Source: Cladophialophora immunda
Lineage: Eukaryota; Ascomycota; Eurotiomycetes; Chaetothyriales; Herpotrichiellaceae
Reading direction: 5' to 3'
NCBI RefSeq assembly: GCF_000835495.1
Contig: NW_015622544.1
Location: 1,383,704-1,447,703 of the forward strand
DNA length: 64,000 nt
The notes under the pieces are model-generated. The model saw only the letters and a program-made list of their open reading frames with translations. It did no database searches and was not told the DNA's origin. Positions 11,172 through 22,706 of the stretch are shown here, in pieces. Both the position numbers and the translations under genes were made by a program. Position 1 is the stretch's first letter, and every line of letters starts with the position of its first letter.

Positions 11172-12932
11172 AGGGAAGGCAGAATCGCGAAGGAAGAGGA
11201 GGCTTCGAACTGCGTCGACGGGAGAATGGGGAGGTCGTGACATGGGAGGAGATCGGTAGAGGTATAAAACCTCACCGGGGAGGGAAGTTGGGAAAGACAA
11301 CTGCAGGACGGCAGGGTGGTGGAACAATTCTGACATGATGGAGAGTGTGGTGGAGGCTGCGCCTGAGGATTACGATACTGAAGGCAAGGAAAGGGTTTCG
11401 TCTCGACACAAGAGAGAGGAGTTGAAAAGCGTTGCGAGGATAGCCATCCCAAGACCAGGTCACGTCGACCAGGAGGCTCTTTGTGACAGTATGCTGAGGA
11501 GATGCAACAGCTCTGAGACATAGCTTGGCTCTCACGAGAATTGGACAGTCAATTACATTCCAACATGATTTGAGGATCTTTTCACAAAAATGTTTGTCTG
11601 CGGTGAGCAACGGGCAAGGCTGTGTGCTGTGCCCTCCGCAGGGGGGGGGGGGGGGGACGGCTTCGAGGCTGCGGCGTCGGAGGCTGCGACTTGTGAACCT
11701 TTGAGTAACTGCGCTCGGAGATGTTACTCTCTACAACCAGTGCAATCAGTAATCGTCCCCAGCTACAACAATGGCCGCCACAATGCGACGAGGACGGAGT
11801 AAGTACGGAGGAGAGATGGAGTTTCTCCAGAAATACCGACCATGCAACTAACACTGTCTTCAGGGACTGTGAACTTTAGTCGCCCTGCCCATCTCTCCAC
11901 CTGCGCCCACCTGCGCCCACCTTTGCCTATGAGCAACGCTTCCGCTCGTGGTTCCAGATCCTTCGCACTCGGTACCAAACAGTTGTTGTCCCAGGGCAGT
12001 GGCTCATCATTGTCCAGATGATCAAACATCGACCGTTGTCGTCCTCGAGTTGGAATGCACCATCAGTTTCTTCCTCTCCTTACTCGCTCCGGCAATCTGC
12101 AACTGTCTGCAATTGTTCCTTGGTCCACGAACACATGAACATGGGTCGACGAGCTCGCGGCTTAATGAATGGATTGGCGCCATGCAAGTCAGTTTAACTA
12201 GACAAGCCATCCCGGCATCCTTTCCGGTTACACTTATGCAGCTTTTCCAAAGCGTCCTGGTTTCACCTAGCCTCGGTCCCTCCGCGCGAAGAATGACGGT
12301 CCTCCTCATACCCGATTTGCCAACCGCAGACGAGAAAACAGAAATACAATCAATCACCTCCTGCTTGAGCGGTACCGATCGCACAGTCCACGGCCCTGTG
12401 CCTGGAGACCAGCTCCAACTATCTTCCTCCTATCGCCGTCGAGCTCATCCCTCCAGACAAGATCTTTCATCTTTCTTCGTGCCCCTCGAGCGGTCCCGCA
12501 GGCTGCCGGCCAGCACATCAGACCAAACTGTTACGCGAGGATACCTCATTTTTCCATGGGGGATCCAGATGCTGCAAACTCAAAAGCGTCCATCATCCTA
12601 ACCGCCCATGCGGGGTTAAATGAGCAGTCACCAATGCGAGCTGTCTATCAGTTTGCTGCTGCTTAGGCGATTGGAAATGTCGTTTCCTCCTTTCCTTCTG
12701 ACCGTGATGGTCACCTTCTTACAGAAGAATAGCGGCAATTGGGCTCTAGCTTGAGAGGCCAAAGAGATCCCTCGTTCTTCGCCTACTCGGCCCATCTTCT
12801 CCTCCCAGGGGATCCGGCATATAGATAGATCTGTCGTCCACCTCCCTCCGTGCTTCGAGTGATCTTGTACAACACTCCAATTTTGACATGTGGTTATAGA
12901 CTCTCTGACTGCTTTGGGCACCTATTCTCGAA
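11172..12932. other. Intergenic region with low-complexity tracts
   Basis: It contains a run of 16 G at 11641-11656 and a doubled CTGCGCCCAC near 11890-11910. A 217-codon plus-strand frame at 11948-12601 is Ser/Pro-rich and has no family signature, so I do not call it. The 3' part presumably holds the promoter of the hydrolase that starts at 12933. Confidence 0.55.
11641..11656. repeat. Homopolymer run of 16 G
   Basis: Sixteen consecutive G on the plus strand in intergenic DNA. The exact length may be a sequencing artefact. Confidence 0.9.
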
Positions 12933-13970
12933 ATGGGCAGAGAAAACGTCGAATTCAAGACCGCGGATCGGGTCACCTTGAGAGGATGGTTCTACACCAG
13001 CGACTCGGCTTCCGGGAAAGCACCATGCCTCGTCATGTCCCACGGCTTCACGGCCCTTAAGGAAATGGACCTTGACGCCTTCGCGGAACATTTCGTGTCC
13101 AAACTGCCCATCACCTGCCTGGTCTACGACAATCGCGGCTTTGGTGACAGCGATGCCGCCGAGGGGGAGCCGAGGAGTGAGATCATCCCAATGACCCAAT
13201 GTAGCGACATCTCCGACGCCATCACCTATGCCTCGACAAGGCCTGAAGTCAACCCGGACAAGATTGGAATCTGGGGTTCGTCATACAGTGGCGGCCACGT
13301 GCTATACGTCGGGGCCGTGGATCGAAGAGTCAAAGCCGTCCTCAGCCAGGTCCCTTGTGTCAGTGGATGGGACAACTTCAGTCGCCTTGTGCGTCCAGAT
13401 TTTGCGGTCGGATTCAATGCGATCTTTGCTGCAGGTCTGACATTTCTTACCCCGATGCACCTTGCTCGATCGTCATTCTGACACTCTTGCAGACAGGATT
13501 GCTCGAGCTGAGGGAAAGGAGCCGGGATTTGTTCCTGTGGTGGATGCCGATCCTTTGAAGCCGTCCGCTCTACCCACTCCAGACAGCTACGAATTCTTTT
13601 CCGCATGGGAGAAGAAGTCTCAGTGGAAGAATACTTGCACTGTGAAGACGTGAGTCAAATGAATACCACCTGCCCTTCTCGCCACGTTCTGATACTCACT
13701 CTTGGGTGTAGCGTCGAGCTCTTCCGCGCTTATGAGCCGCAGCAACTCATTGACAAAATCGCGCCAACACCACTCCTCATGACAGTTGCGAGCGGAGACG
13801 TACTTACGCCATCAGACCTTGCTCTCGGGGCTTTCGCACGTGCAAAGGAGCCGAAGCAACTGCAACTTTTGCCTTGTGGGCATTTCGAGGCGTACTCCGG
13901 CCCATATTTCGAGAGGAATGCTGGAACCCAGACTGAATTCCTCAAGAAGTGGCTGGTCGAAGGTGGATGA
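12933..13970 (+). CDS. Alpha/beta hydrolase (S15/CocE-like)
   Basis: Predicted 305-residue soluble hydrolase in three exons: 12933-13434, 13493-13649 and 13712-13970, with GT-AG introns of 58 and 62 bases; the sum divides by three. The oxyanion region MSHGFTALKEM comes first, then YDNRGFGDSD. The nucleophile elbow is GIWGSSYSGG with Ser about residue 117, the G-x-S-Y-x-G form seen in X-Pro dipeptidyl peptidase/CocE-type enzymes. A candidate acid lies in VASGDVLTP and the catalytic His in PCGHFEAY near the C terminus. There is no signal peptide, so it is probably cytosolic. The substrate cannot be read from sequence; esters, amides or polyketide-like substrates are all known in this group. Confidence 0.85.
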
Positions 13971-14909
13971 AGGAGCTGGCGTGAGCTTTGAGGGATTGAC
14001 TCGGTAGATGGATAATTGGACATATGGAATCTTGTGTTCTGTGGTTCTGTTCGACCATTTAGGACTCTCCCTTCTCGGATCGATTGGATAGATGATGAAT
14101 ATCTTGTATTGCTCTGATGAATGAGAGAGTCAGATGCACCAAGCTGAGCACCTTTAACCGGTTTCATGTATTTTGACTGTTCACCGTCCTTGAATCCACA
14201 AAATCCGCTGTCTGACGATTCCACCTCCAAGATACTTGGCCGAAGTGGATACGGGCACGCTGTAGGCTGTATTGTCAGACAGACTATTTTCCCATCCAGA
14301 ATCTTCAAACCTCATTTGCCCGCATCACCTCACTACACCTCACAACTCGAGCTCAAGCAAAGCTTCGAGCATTGCCTATTCACTCCCTAATACTCGGTCA
14401 CACGACCTCCCTGCGCTCGCTGTCCAGTCAAGTCAAGATCCCTCCTTCGCTCTGTTGCGAAGAACACGGTCGTCCGCTGCTCGGGATAGCTTGAAGAAAA
14501 AGCTTGGTCTGATAGATATTCCCCCTTTCACCCACTCGTCCTTCTATCCGGTCGAAGTTATATTCCTGGGCCCGTCTCTCCAAGAGATCATTCGAGGATA
14601 GCGAGTCTTCCATGGACCGCGCGTTCCGGACGACAGCTGGGGCCCATCTACCTCCGTCGACGACACGGTGAGGTTTTTGAGAGGTTCTATAATCGATCAC
14701 CTGAGCGCAAGGCTTCGAGCAGTTCTCGATACCCAACCACCCACCGACACAGCACTTGAAAGGGCGACAATCTCAATTGCTTCAGCGAGGGGATTGTGCG
14801 TCCCAGTCTCTATCCTCAGGCCCTGGTACCAAATAAAATTGTTCGATTGTCCAGGACCTCTCTCAGCCACATCTGGGGAGAGGGAGCCACGTCACAAAGG
14901 AGACCACGC
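13971..14909. other. Intergenic region
   Basis: It holds the 3' end of the hydrolase gene and the presumed promoter of the GST-like gene. The frame of the GST-like gene stays open upstream to about 14796 but without an ATG, so the first 110 bases could still be coding if there is an upstream exon. Nothing else is recognised. Confidence 0.5.
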
Positions 14910-16115
14910 ATGTTACGCCCCGTTTCCTCCTCCCTCCGCAAGAGGCTGGACGCGAGACAGGCGGCCGGCGCGTGGTCAAAGAACCGATATCTCTGGACGG
15001 GTGAGGACTCGACAACAACGAGCTCCCGAAAGCGTCTCCTCCTGTTCGACATCGCCAGCAACCAGTCGCCCTTTTCCATCCACAGGGTGCACTCGTCCAA
15101 CTCCTTCCTGCGCAGCCAGTACTCTTTCTCGCCAAACACGATCCGCTCGCGCCTGGCCTTGCACTACAAGGGGCTCCCATACACGGAATGCTGGATCTCG
15201 TACCCGGACATCGAACCGCTCTGGCAGGAGTTGAAGATTCCGCCGCCGAAGGAAGATGTCTCAGGGACCAATAAGCGGCGAACCTCGCCGACTTGCACGT
15301 TGCCCATCCTTCTTCTCGACGCCCACGACTTTGGTCAAGATGCTCTGAAGAGTTTACGTGATGCAAAGGTTCCCGGGGTCCACGAAACGGTGCAGACGAG
15401 GTACGGCATATTCACGCCCGTGGTCTCGACGCTAGGCATCGCCATGGCCCTCGAAGTGCTCTTCCGGAACCCCGAAAGTTATCCTCCTTTGTTCCCCGAC
15501 CGGCAATCCCTGGACCAGACGCTACAGGTCCAGTCCATCATCACCCGTCTCCTCCCCGCCTCGCGACGGCTAATTATCCCTTCCGTGCCTGACATCCTCG
15601 ACGACAGAGGGAAAGAGTACTTCACCCGCACGCGCAGCGAATGGTTCGGCGTCTCTTCCCTGGACAAGCTCCGGCCCAAGACCCAAGAAGAGACCGATCG
15701 GCTGTGGGCCGACGTCGAAACCGAACTCGACCCCATTCTGCGCACACTATACGACTGTCCACTAGTGAGAGGACCCGCGCTGCACGACACACTGGACTGG
15801 AATCCAGAGATGGAATCCGGCATCGCGTCGGCGGCGAGTGAGCAAAACGACGGCGTCGGCGGTGGCCGCGTCCGCTACCTCTCCGGCGGACACTGTCCGA
15901 CCTACGCGGATTTCATCCTCATGGCGTTTCTGGCCTGGATCGCCCGCGTCGACATGGACGCCTGGGCGCGCTTGACCCTGTACGTGGGTCGCGGTGTCCT
16001 CGAGGACCTCTGGATGGGCTGCCTGCCCTACCTCCGCAGCGGCGGCTACGTCGGGACGCTGGAGTGGTTCAGGCCCGCTGGTAGGAGGCAGATCGGCCAC
16101 CAGCAGCAGCGTTGA
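14910..16115 (+). CDS. Glutathione S-transferase-like protein (UstS/LigE-type)
   Basis: About 401 residues. After a basic N-terminal segment of about 50 residues, a thioredoxin-like GST N-terminal domain is recognisable: the substrate-facing Ser in NQSPFS, then SFSPNTIRSRLALHYKGLPY, then WISYPDIEPL. This is the pattern of fungal etherase/UstS-like GSTs (W-S-P-N-T-x-x-x-R-x-x-L-x-x-K-G-L-P-Y). The C-terminal half is helical and ends with CPTYADFILMAFLAWIARVD, a typical GST C-terminal helix. The first ATG in frame is at 14910; an upstream exon is possible. The basic N terminus might be a mitochondrial presequence. The Trp normally before the S-P-N motif is not present here (YSFSPN). The substrate is unknown. 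Confidence 0.75.
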   Translation: MLRPVSSSLRKRLDARQAAGAWSKNRYLWTGEDSTTTSSRKRLLLFDIASNQSPFSIHRVHSSNSFLRSQYSFSPNTIRSRLALHYKGLPYTECWISYPDIEPLWQELKIPPPKEDVSGTNKRRTSPTCTLPILLLDAHDFGQDALKSLRDAKVPGVHETVQTRYGIFTPVVSTLGIAMALEVLFRNPESYPPLFPDRQSLDQTLQVQSIITRLLPASRRLIIPSVPDILDDRGKEYFTRTRSEWFGVSSLDKLRPKTQEETDRLWADVETELDPILRTLYDCPLVRGPALHDTLDWNPEMESGIASAASEQNDGVGGGRVRYLSGGHCPTYADFILMAFLAWIARVDMDAWARLTLYVGRGVLEDLWMGCLPYLRSGGYVGTLEWFRPAGRRQIGHQQQR

Positions 16116-16221
16116 AGTTTAGTCCCGGCCGACCATTCTTTCTCGTGGAAGTGATGGATAGGGGGGGCGCCCCCTAACTAATCTTGGTTGGGCGCAGGAG
16201 GAAAGAGGGAAGGGAGGGAGA

Positions 16222-16243
16222 GTGTGTGTGTGTGTGTGTGTGT
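16222..16243. repeat. GT dinucleotide microsatellite
   Basis: About 11 GT units. Confidence 0.9.
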
Positions 16244-16330
16244 CATTCGATTTTCCGGTCGTCCCAGAGATGGGTGTTGACTGAATCGAAGGTAACATCC
16301 CATATCTGCCGACGTTTCTCATGCCATGTC

Positions 16331-16366
16331 GCGCCACGCCACGCCACGCCATACCATGCCACGCCA
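16331..16366. repeat. CCACG-type imperfect pentamer array
   Basis: Repeated CCACG/CCATA/CCATG pentamers over about 36 bases. Confidence 0.75.
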
Positions 16367-16834
16367 ATCGTTCTTTACCCTCTCTTCTCATCCTGCATAC
16401 CGCATACCGCATGCCGCCGGCCACCACCTTACCCTACCCATTCGACATGACAATCCGCAACGGCCCCCTGAACCCTCTTGTCCACACCGTCCTCTCCCCA
16501 CGAATACAGGGGCTCAAGACGCAATGGCACAGGCACGGCGCAAGGTCTCCACCGTGCGCAGCGTCCTCTCTACCGGTCGGAAAGCACGTCGTCGTCATCG
16601 ACGTGGCATATTGCAGAGCGAAACCCCCCCTTCCTCTCATCGTCACGCGCGGGACGGCCGCCGTCGTCATCAACGGGGCTGGAAAGACGATACAAGGAAC
16701 GCGGAACAGGCGTGCATGAACAAGGCTTGTTGTACAAAAAGTCATTAGAATTGGGGTTCTGTATCCTCCCGTCCTTTTGTTCCTATCTATCCTACAGGAA
16801 GGAGCTTCACAGCTCCTCAAGAGCCCACCAACGC

Positions 16835-16861
16835 CAAAGCCAAAACCAAAACCAAAACCAA
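16835..16861. repeat. AAACC-type short tandem array
   Basis: Imperfect AAGCC/AAAACC units over about 27 bases. Confidence 0.7.
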
Positions 16862-16968
16862 ACACTCGTACACAGGCCCGATCCTCGTCGGGAGGGGGTA
16901 TCGTTGTCATCAGCTCATGCTTTCGTAGAAGTCATCACAAAAAAACAAAACAAGAAACACAAAACTGT

Positions 16969-19635
16969 TTACGAACTGCTCTTTAAGAGCGCTCCGTTCA
17001 CAAGCTCCGCCACGATCCTCTTTCTCTGCAAGGGGATCATGTCGGGGTTGTACGACATGGGCGTAAGCCCCAACATGATCTGCCTTGCGCTTGTAATCGT
17101 AAACACCCCACAGTCGTCCATGTTGGTCTGTTGAGGGCTCTCTCCTGCCTCAATGAAGGTCCACTCGGACTCCTTGTATGCAGACCCCAATTCTGCAGAA
17201 ACCCAGGACTTGACGATGTTGATATATCGTTTGCCGTTCCCCCTCAAGCTGTTGTAGTGTGCGATTGTGCGGTTCTTGCCTGACACCACACAAAGCGTCC
17301 AGTGACTACCGCTGTTGACAGGGATGAACACCGCTTCTGTCTCCAGGAGGTTCTTGCCCCCAATCTTTGCTCGTGAAGCCCATCGTTTGACACTATCATA
17401 TCCGCGGCTTTCGAGGTTGTTGAAGAAGAAGGACACAAAGGCGTGGTGTGTGGGAACTTGTGTGGGACGATCGTTCTGCTTGCCGTGGGCGACAACAAGG
17501 TTAAGGTATCCATTAATGACTTCGTCATTAAGCCATTGATCGGTGCCGCGGTTAGAATGTGCGTTGAGAGGGACGACGCGGGTAAAATCTCTAGCTTTGA
17601 AAGCGCCATGACCGTGACGAAGGGCGGTCTGGATTTTCTTTTCCCAGTCTTCTGTGAGTGGGACAATCTCGTAGTGAGTCTTCTCTTCAAGGATCGCCAG
17701 TCTCTTGGACTCTGCGCGCGTGACTCTCTGTATCTTTTCGGATGAATGTGGTGTCGCTTTCGGGGTCGGCTGCTCTGGTGTATATACATCATCTAGAGTC
17801 AGTTCTGCAAGTTGCTTTTCGGGAGTATGAAGGGAAGATGTCGCTGAGGAGCTGGATTCGCTGGTCTCTTTGTCATCAGTTAAGTCAATCGGACTTGCGA
17901 CTTTTGGTTTTTGTGGATTGACACGCTTAGGTGTCTTTGTTGATTCTTTCTTGGAAATCTCGGTTTCCTGCATTGCGACGTCTTGCTCCACTCGGTTTGT
18001 GACACTATTGAATTCTGAAAGAAGTTCGTGGTTGGCCAGGCCAGGAACATTTTCAGTCATCTCTGTGGTCACTCCTCCTGTGGTAGAGACAAGGTCATTG
18101 TTTGTTTCACTTCTGTTTTCTGATGCGACAGGTTCATTGCTGTTCGACATTTCGCTGGGTGTTTGTTCTGGCGCAGCGGCGGCGTTGGGTGCTGATGTCA
18201 CTCCAAAGCTTTCGCTCTCTGCAAAGGTTTCGGAAGCTGGTATGGGGGATCCACCTCCTGCCATAATCATTCTGAATACGTGAGCATCCAATTCTGGGTT
18301 CGGAGGTGGGGTTCCATCGAAGAAAGAAGATATCTCGCTTTTAACGGGGGATCTTGGTGCATCGATGTGATAGTTTCCTGGAGAGCAATCGCACATGGAT
18401 GAGATATCTGACAGCGGGGTCTTGGGGGTCTTGGGGAGAGTCTGTTTCGGTCGGACTGACCTCGGGGTGTTGAAACGCCGTAGTTTTAGACGAGGCGGTG
18501 ACAACAATGTCGAGTCGGTAGGTGATGGAGCTTTTGGATTTCCTGATGGTGGTGCGTCTTGCACAACAATGGCAGGTGTCGGAGTCTGTGGTGATCCCAC
18601 GCTCGGGCCTGTGGTCTGGACTCTCTTTGAAGATGCAGCGGGTTCGCCGTCTTCGGTTGCGCGGGAGCCTTGTGTATGAATGCGTCTCTTTCTAGATCGC
18701 TGGATGGACGAGATAACTCCGTTTGATTCTGTGTCACTCTCGGTGACTGTGTGGAGGGCTTGTTGTAGCTGTGCGCTAGGTGTGAGAGTCTCGACGGAGG
18801 TGATGGTTTCTGCGGGCGACGGGGGTGAGGCAGGAATTGGCCTCAGTTGCGGATAGGGGGATTCTAGTTTCGCGCATTCCAGAGGTGATCTTTCAGACTT
18901 TTCTTCTGGGGTTGGAAGATGAACTGGCTTTGGTTCCCGAGGAGGTGTAAATCGAGGCATGTCGGGAAATACTCGATCGACGCGTGCGCGCCGGTAATGG
19001 ATTCGGGGAGTAGCATTCTTGCTGCGTGGGTTCAAGACGTATTGTGGTCTGAACTCTGGGACCTCGTACAAGACGTCCTCTGTGGGTTGATATTGTTCCT
19101 TTTCGGGTGAAATAGGTGTGGGTTGCGGCTTGGAAGGGACTGTAGGCGTTTGCGGCACAGTAGATGCTGTTTGTCGAGCTGTGAAGCGCTCGTTGGCAAC
19201 GGCTCGATTCCATGGTGATTGTGAGAGTGGGGGAGGAAGAGATCTTTGAGTAGCCTGTGGTCTTTGCTGGCGAGGCCTCTGGTCACGGCGGCGCTGCTGG
19301 AATCGTCGGACAATGAAGACGGTGGGAACAATGACGACAGTTGTGGTGGCATCGACAGTACATCTGCCGAGTTGTGTAGCTGCATGAAAGCCGAGTCCAG
19401 CCAATCCGCCCAGGCCTGCGCATATTCTTTTTGCGACAGGGATGATGTGTTCAATAGGAGAAGGTCTGCGAGGAGGCATGAAGACGCCGGCAGTAGGAGG
19501 GGCAGGTGTGGGAGGGTCGACAGGCCAACCACCGGGTATGTATCTTCCTTGGTACGGGTTGTGCGCTGGAGGAGGCGTTTGAGGATGCCAGTCCATGAAC
19601 GACGAGGTGTCGGCCATGGCTGTGGAGGTTGACAA
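16969..19635 (-). CDS. ULP1: SUMO-specific cysteine protease Ulp1
   Basis: 888 residues in a single exon. The first 660 residues are Pro/Ser/Thr-rich and mostly disordered, with one short hydrophobic segment near residue 70-90. The C48 peptidase domain is about 663-888. It shows DQWLNDEVINGYL (substrate groove), the catalytic His in NSGSHWTL (about 778), the oxyanion Gln in SPQQTN (about 835) and the nucleophile in DDCGVF (Cys about 842). The position that is the catalytic Asp in yeast Ulp1 (Y-x-D-S) reads HYNSL here, so it is Asn (codon 17253-17251). Ulp1 matures SUMO and removes it from targets at the nuclear envelope. The initiating Met may be residue 1 or the Met at residue 7. ULP1 lies head-to-tail with the phosphatase gene upstream. 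Confidence 0.9.
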   Translation of the reverse strand: MSTSTAMADTSSFMDWHPQTPPPAHNPYQGRYIPGGWPVDPPTPAPPTAGVFMPPRRPSPIEHIIPVAKRICAGLGGLAGLGFHAATQLGRCTVDATTTVVIVPTVFIVRRFQQRRRDQRPRQQRPQATQRSLPPPLSQSPWNRAVANERFTARQTASTVPQTPTVPSKPQPTPISPEKEQYQPTEDVLYEVPEFRPQYVLNPRSKNATPRIHYRRARVDRVFPDMPRFTPPREPKPVHLPTPEEKSERSPLECAKLESPYPQLRPIPASPPSPAETITSVETLTPSAQLQQALHTVTESDTESNGVISSIQRSRKRRIHTQGSRATEDGEPAASSKRVQTTGPSVGSPQTPTPAIVVQDAPPSGNPKAPSPTDSTLLSPPRLKLRRFNTPRSVRPKQTLPKTPKTPLSDISSMCDCSPGNYHIDAPRSPVKSEISSFFDGTPPPNPELDAHVFRMIMAGGGSPIPASETFAESESFGVTSAPNAAAAPEQTPSEMSNSNEPVASENRSETNNDLVSTTGGVTTEMTENVPGLANHELLSEFNSVTNRVEQDVAMQETEISKKESTKTPKRVNPQKPKVASPIDLTDDKETSESSSSATSSLHTPEKQLAELTLDDVYTPEQPTPKATPHSSEKIQRVTRAESKRLAILEEKTHYEIVPLTEDWEKKIQTALRHGHGAFKARDFTRVVPLNAHSNRGTDQWLNDEVINGYLNLVVAHGKQNDRPTQVPTHHAFVSFFFNNLESRGYDSVKRWASRAKIGGKNLLETEAVFIPVNSGSHWTLCVVSGKNRTIAHYNSLRGNGKRYINIVKSWVSAELGSAYKESEWTFIEAGESPQQTNMDDCGVFTITSARQIMLGLTPMSYNPDMIPLQRKRIVAELVNGALLKSSS

Positions 19636-20297
19636 TGAAGTTGAAGCTTGAGAGTGTCACAAGGTCGGTTGCAGACAGAGAGAGTCCAGTGCTGGAGGTG
19701 CAAGATGGAGATGAGAACGGACAAGAGAGGTAGGAAGAGCGTAAACGGATTGAGGGACAGCATGGGAGTGCGAGAAGATGTGAGTCGCGCGAGGTTGTAG
19801 AGCCACAGGATGTAAACATGCACTCAGGTACGTGAAGAGAAACAGTGCACCGTCTTGGGTGTCGGTCGTCAGTTGTATGATTGATGAAAGACGCAGGACA
19901 AGCACCGCAGACAGACAGACAGACGCGACTCTCCAAAATGCGAAAATGCGGCACGGCTGCGATTGGCCACGTTCGTTTTCTGCCGCCCCCCCACCGCTAC
20001 TGTCCAGACAATGGATTTCATATCCGATACCGCCTTTCAAAGGTTCACGAAGCCGATTTGACCGAACTAGGGATATGCTTGCTGGATGGAGGGAACACCA
20101 TCAACATCATCCGCGTCCTGTGGACTCGCTACTGTTGGAACAGATGGTTCGTGCTGGACGTAAACAAATAAACACCCAAACACAACTATTGCCACTGGTA
20201 TCATTGCACTGTATGGTCTCGCAATCAATGTATGGTTGCCTTGTGCTGGACGCCGAATCCATAACAGCACTCCTACTGGACTTTGTCCTCCCCTGGG
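19636..20297. other. Intergenic region
   Basis: Between the phosphatase stop and the ULP1 start, both on the minus strand. It should hold the ULP1 promoter. Short frames only, and no RNA gene recognised. Confidence 0.6.
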
Positions 20298-22005
20298 TCA
20301 ATGTACGCTCAATCCGAGATACCTGAATAGAACCGGAATGCCCTCCACAGCCAGCCAAGCGATTCCCGAATACACAATAAGCTTGGTTACCACTTCCACA
20401 TCGTATCTGACTCGAGGTTTCTGTATGCTCAAGAAGATCTGTCGTTCCTGTAATTCATCCATTGCCTGAGCTTCCTCGGGGGTGCGCACTTTGTCATCAG
20501 CGGGTGGGATCGCAGGAACTGGTGATAGCGTTTCCATTCCTGTACCCATCTGCGCTCGGAACATCTCCAGGCTGCTAGATCTTTTTCTGCCCGAAACCGG
20601 ATCCTCGGGTTGGAAGTACCCGTGATCAGGAGAAGGTGAGGATGAGGGTGAGCCTTCCATTGCCGGAGTCAGTGCCTCGAGAGCGTTTTTACTGTCCCTT
20701 CTCCTCTTGTCACGGTAAGCCAGCGTTTCGTACGCGTCTGCTTCGGACTGAGGCCCAACCGAGATGGCTCTTCTGCGTCGAAATGATGACAACAGGTGAG
20801 GAATGTCCCGCGCCGGTGGGATGATATTGTCGTCGTTCGGTTGACGTGGAATGGTTTCGTACTCTGATGCTGGTTTAAAGAATCGTCGTGGTAAAGTGAG
20901 ACCAAGCTGTTCAATGACACGGAAGATCGGTGGAAGTATTTTCAGCAGGGTCGGCTTCATGATGCCCCTCCATGCAAAAATAACAAGTACTCCGAGTAGA
21001 ATGCGTGCCAATGTGGTAATCCAGCCCATCTTTTCAAGGTCGAACGGGATAGTGCCTTTTGCGGGAGTTGACCAGGCATAGGAGCTGCGGGCAAAGTGCC
21101 AAACGGCGTATTCGCAGCCAATGAAGACCCCAGCAAAGGAAACGCTGTCATCAAAGCAAGGACAGTCATCTGCCGGCTCGGGATGGATGCGAACTAGGAC
21201 TAAGATGACCAGAACAACAAGCACAACCCGTTTCAGATCGCCCCCATGGAGCCACTCATCAAACGCCTCTCCATAGAAGCATTGAACAAGAGCGATGAGT
21301 GCGCCTAGAATGCTTCCCCAAATGACGTCGAAGAAACCATGCATCCCACAGTACAACCGACCCAGCACAATAGAAAGGGCGTAGAAGTAAGCTAGCATCT
21401 GCAACCCGAGATTGACGTTCGGGTCCAGGCTGTTGGTTTCTTGCCGGAGAAGATAGAGTGAATAGACAGCCACCGAGACTGCATTAGTCGAGTGTGTGGA
21501 AGGGAAGCCATACTCGAGGGCGGCTGACCCAGACATGGTGATTCGTGTCAGCGGCGGAGAGAGCGGTCGCGGCAGGCAGAGCAGATCTTTCAAGAACCCG
21601 CTAAAGAAGACTCCAGAAGCCAGGATATGGACCATCCTGCTGCACGTCAATATGAACCCTTGTTAATCGAAAGTTGCATACCCTCTTCCCAGACCTGTAT
21701 TCCCACACCAGAAGAGAATAGGCAGCATGACCATGAAGAAAGTGTGCGTGCCCAGGTTTGCCGACGTCGCGAAATATGTATCAAAGGCCGCAGTTCGTAG
21801 GGTATCTTGTAGCCAGGCGACGTAGGGAGTCTCCCAGCGTACGACCGGGAGGAGTTGTTCTCGGAAAAGGTAGCGCCATCGTGGCAGTCTGAGCTTGTCT
21901 GAAGCACCGTCAGAATGATTCCATGAAGTATTTAGTGGTTCTCTCCTACATACAGTGATTGAGCGACCTCAGCCCGGCATCTGGCCTATCTTTCTCCTTG
22001 TCCAT
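20298..22005 (-). CDS. LCB3: Dihydrosphingosine/sphingosine 1-phosphate phosphatase (PAP2 family)
   Basis: Three exons: 22005-21954, 21898-21682 and 21639-20298 (introns of 55 and 42 bases), giving 536 residues. The start reads MDKEKDRPDAGLRSLNHY and joins across the first intron to KLRLPRWRYL. All PAP2 signature blocks are present: KDLLCLPRP (C1), YGFPSTHS (C2) and GRLYCGMHGFFDV (C3, with the catalytic His and conserved Arg). Several hydrophobic segments surround them, as expected of an ER membrane enzyme that removes phosphate from long-chain-base phosphates. The C-terminal third is a hydrophilic stretch (about residues 340-500) followed by a final hydrophobic segment. The second intron is short for the region, but its GT-AG ends and phase fit. 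Assignment to LCB3 rather than a paralogue is by family resemblance. Confidence 0.88.
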
Positions 22006-22706
22006 TTCTGCGGAGGGAAATACGGAGCGAAGCTCCCTTCCATCGAGACCAAGTGTGGCCGAGGAAAGAAGCAAATTCCTCACGGCGATGCATTAACATC
22101 AACCGCGGAAGGCAGTGGAAGGCATCAAGATTGTCAGCGGAGAATCCGGAGCGTGGCTATTCAAATCTGCGAAGAGGTCGAGTTCGAGATTGCAGTAGTC
22201 GTAGTCGCGGCTGTGCGGCGATGCAGGGACATTGATTTTGGAGATTGTGGGCTATCCCATTCGTCCACTCAGCTGCCTGCAATAAATGGTCCGGCCCAGT
22301 GCTCAGCTCCCCTCAACAGGGCGATACAGAGGGAATCGGCAAATTGTTGTTCGACATGGATCCTGCATGTACAAGAAGCATGTCGATAAGCGACAGTGTC
22401 GCAATTGCTGCAGTCCTGCAGGCGAAAAGAGGGTCAATTGTGCACAAAACCTGTGTTTCACATGGGTTTGGCAGTGGTTACTTGGGCAACCGCAACGGTC
22501 AACAAAGGCGCCCGCCGCAGTCATCCTACGATGAGACGGCTATTATTGACTCGGAAGTCTCAACAGAAACCTGCTTGAACCACATGTGCAGATCCCTCAA
22601 CCGTTACCACCGCATATAATACTGCCGCTCCCGTCCCAAAAGGTCAGGGTCTCCACGTCAACTTGCTATTTCACAGCAGAGAGCCGGGCCTCCAACCTCA
22701 CCCACC
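22006..22706. other. Divergent intergenic region
   Basis: Shared promoter region of the phosphatase (-) and RHO4 (+) genes. The plus-strand leader just before the RHO4 ATG is pyrimidine- and ACC-rich. No other feature recognised. Confidence 0.6.

Larger units (their letters stand above)
16116..16968. other. Convergent intergenic region rich in simple repeats
   Basis: It lies between the 3' ends of the GST-like gene (+) and ULP1 (-). It contains a GT run (16222-16243), a CCACG-type array (about 16331-16366) and an AAACC-type array (about 16835-16861). Open frames here are repeat-driven. Confidence 0.65.

Noticed and set aside
11948..12601. 217-codon plus-strand frame in an intergenic region
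   Set aside because: Low-complexity Ser/Pro composition, no motif, no plausible neighbours in frame.
16222..16861. CRISPR-like array
   Set aside because: These are simple short tandem repeats without regular unique spacers, in a eukaryotic genome.
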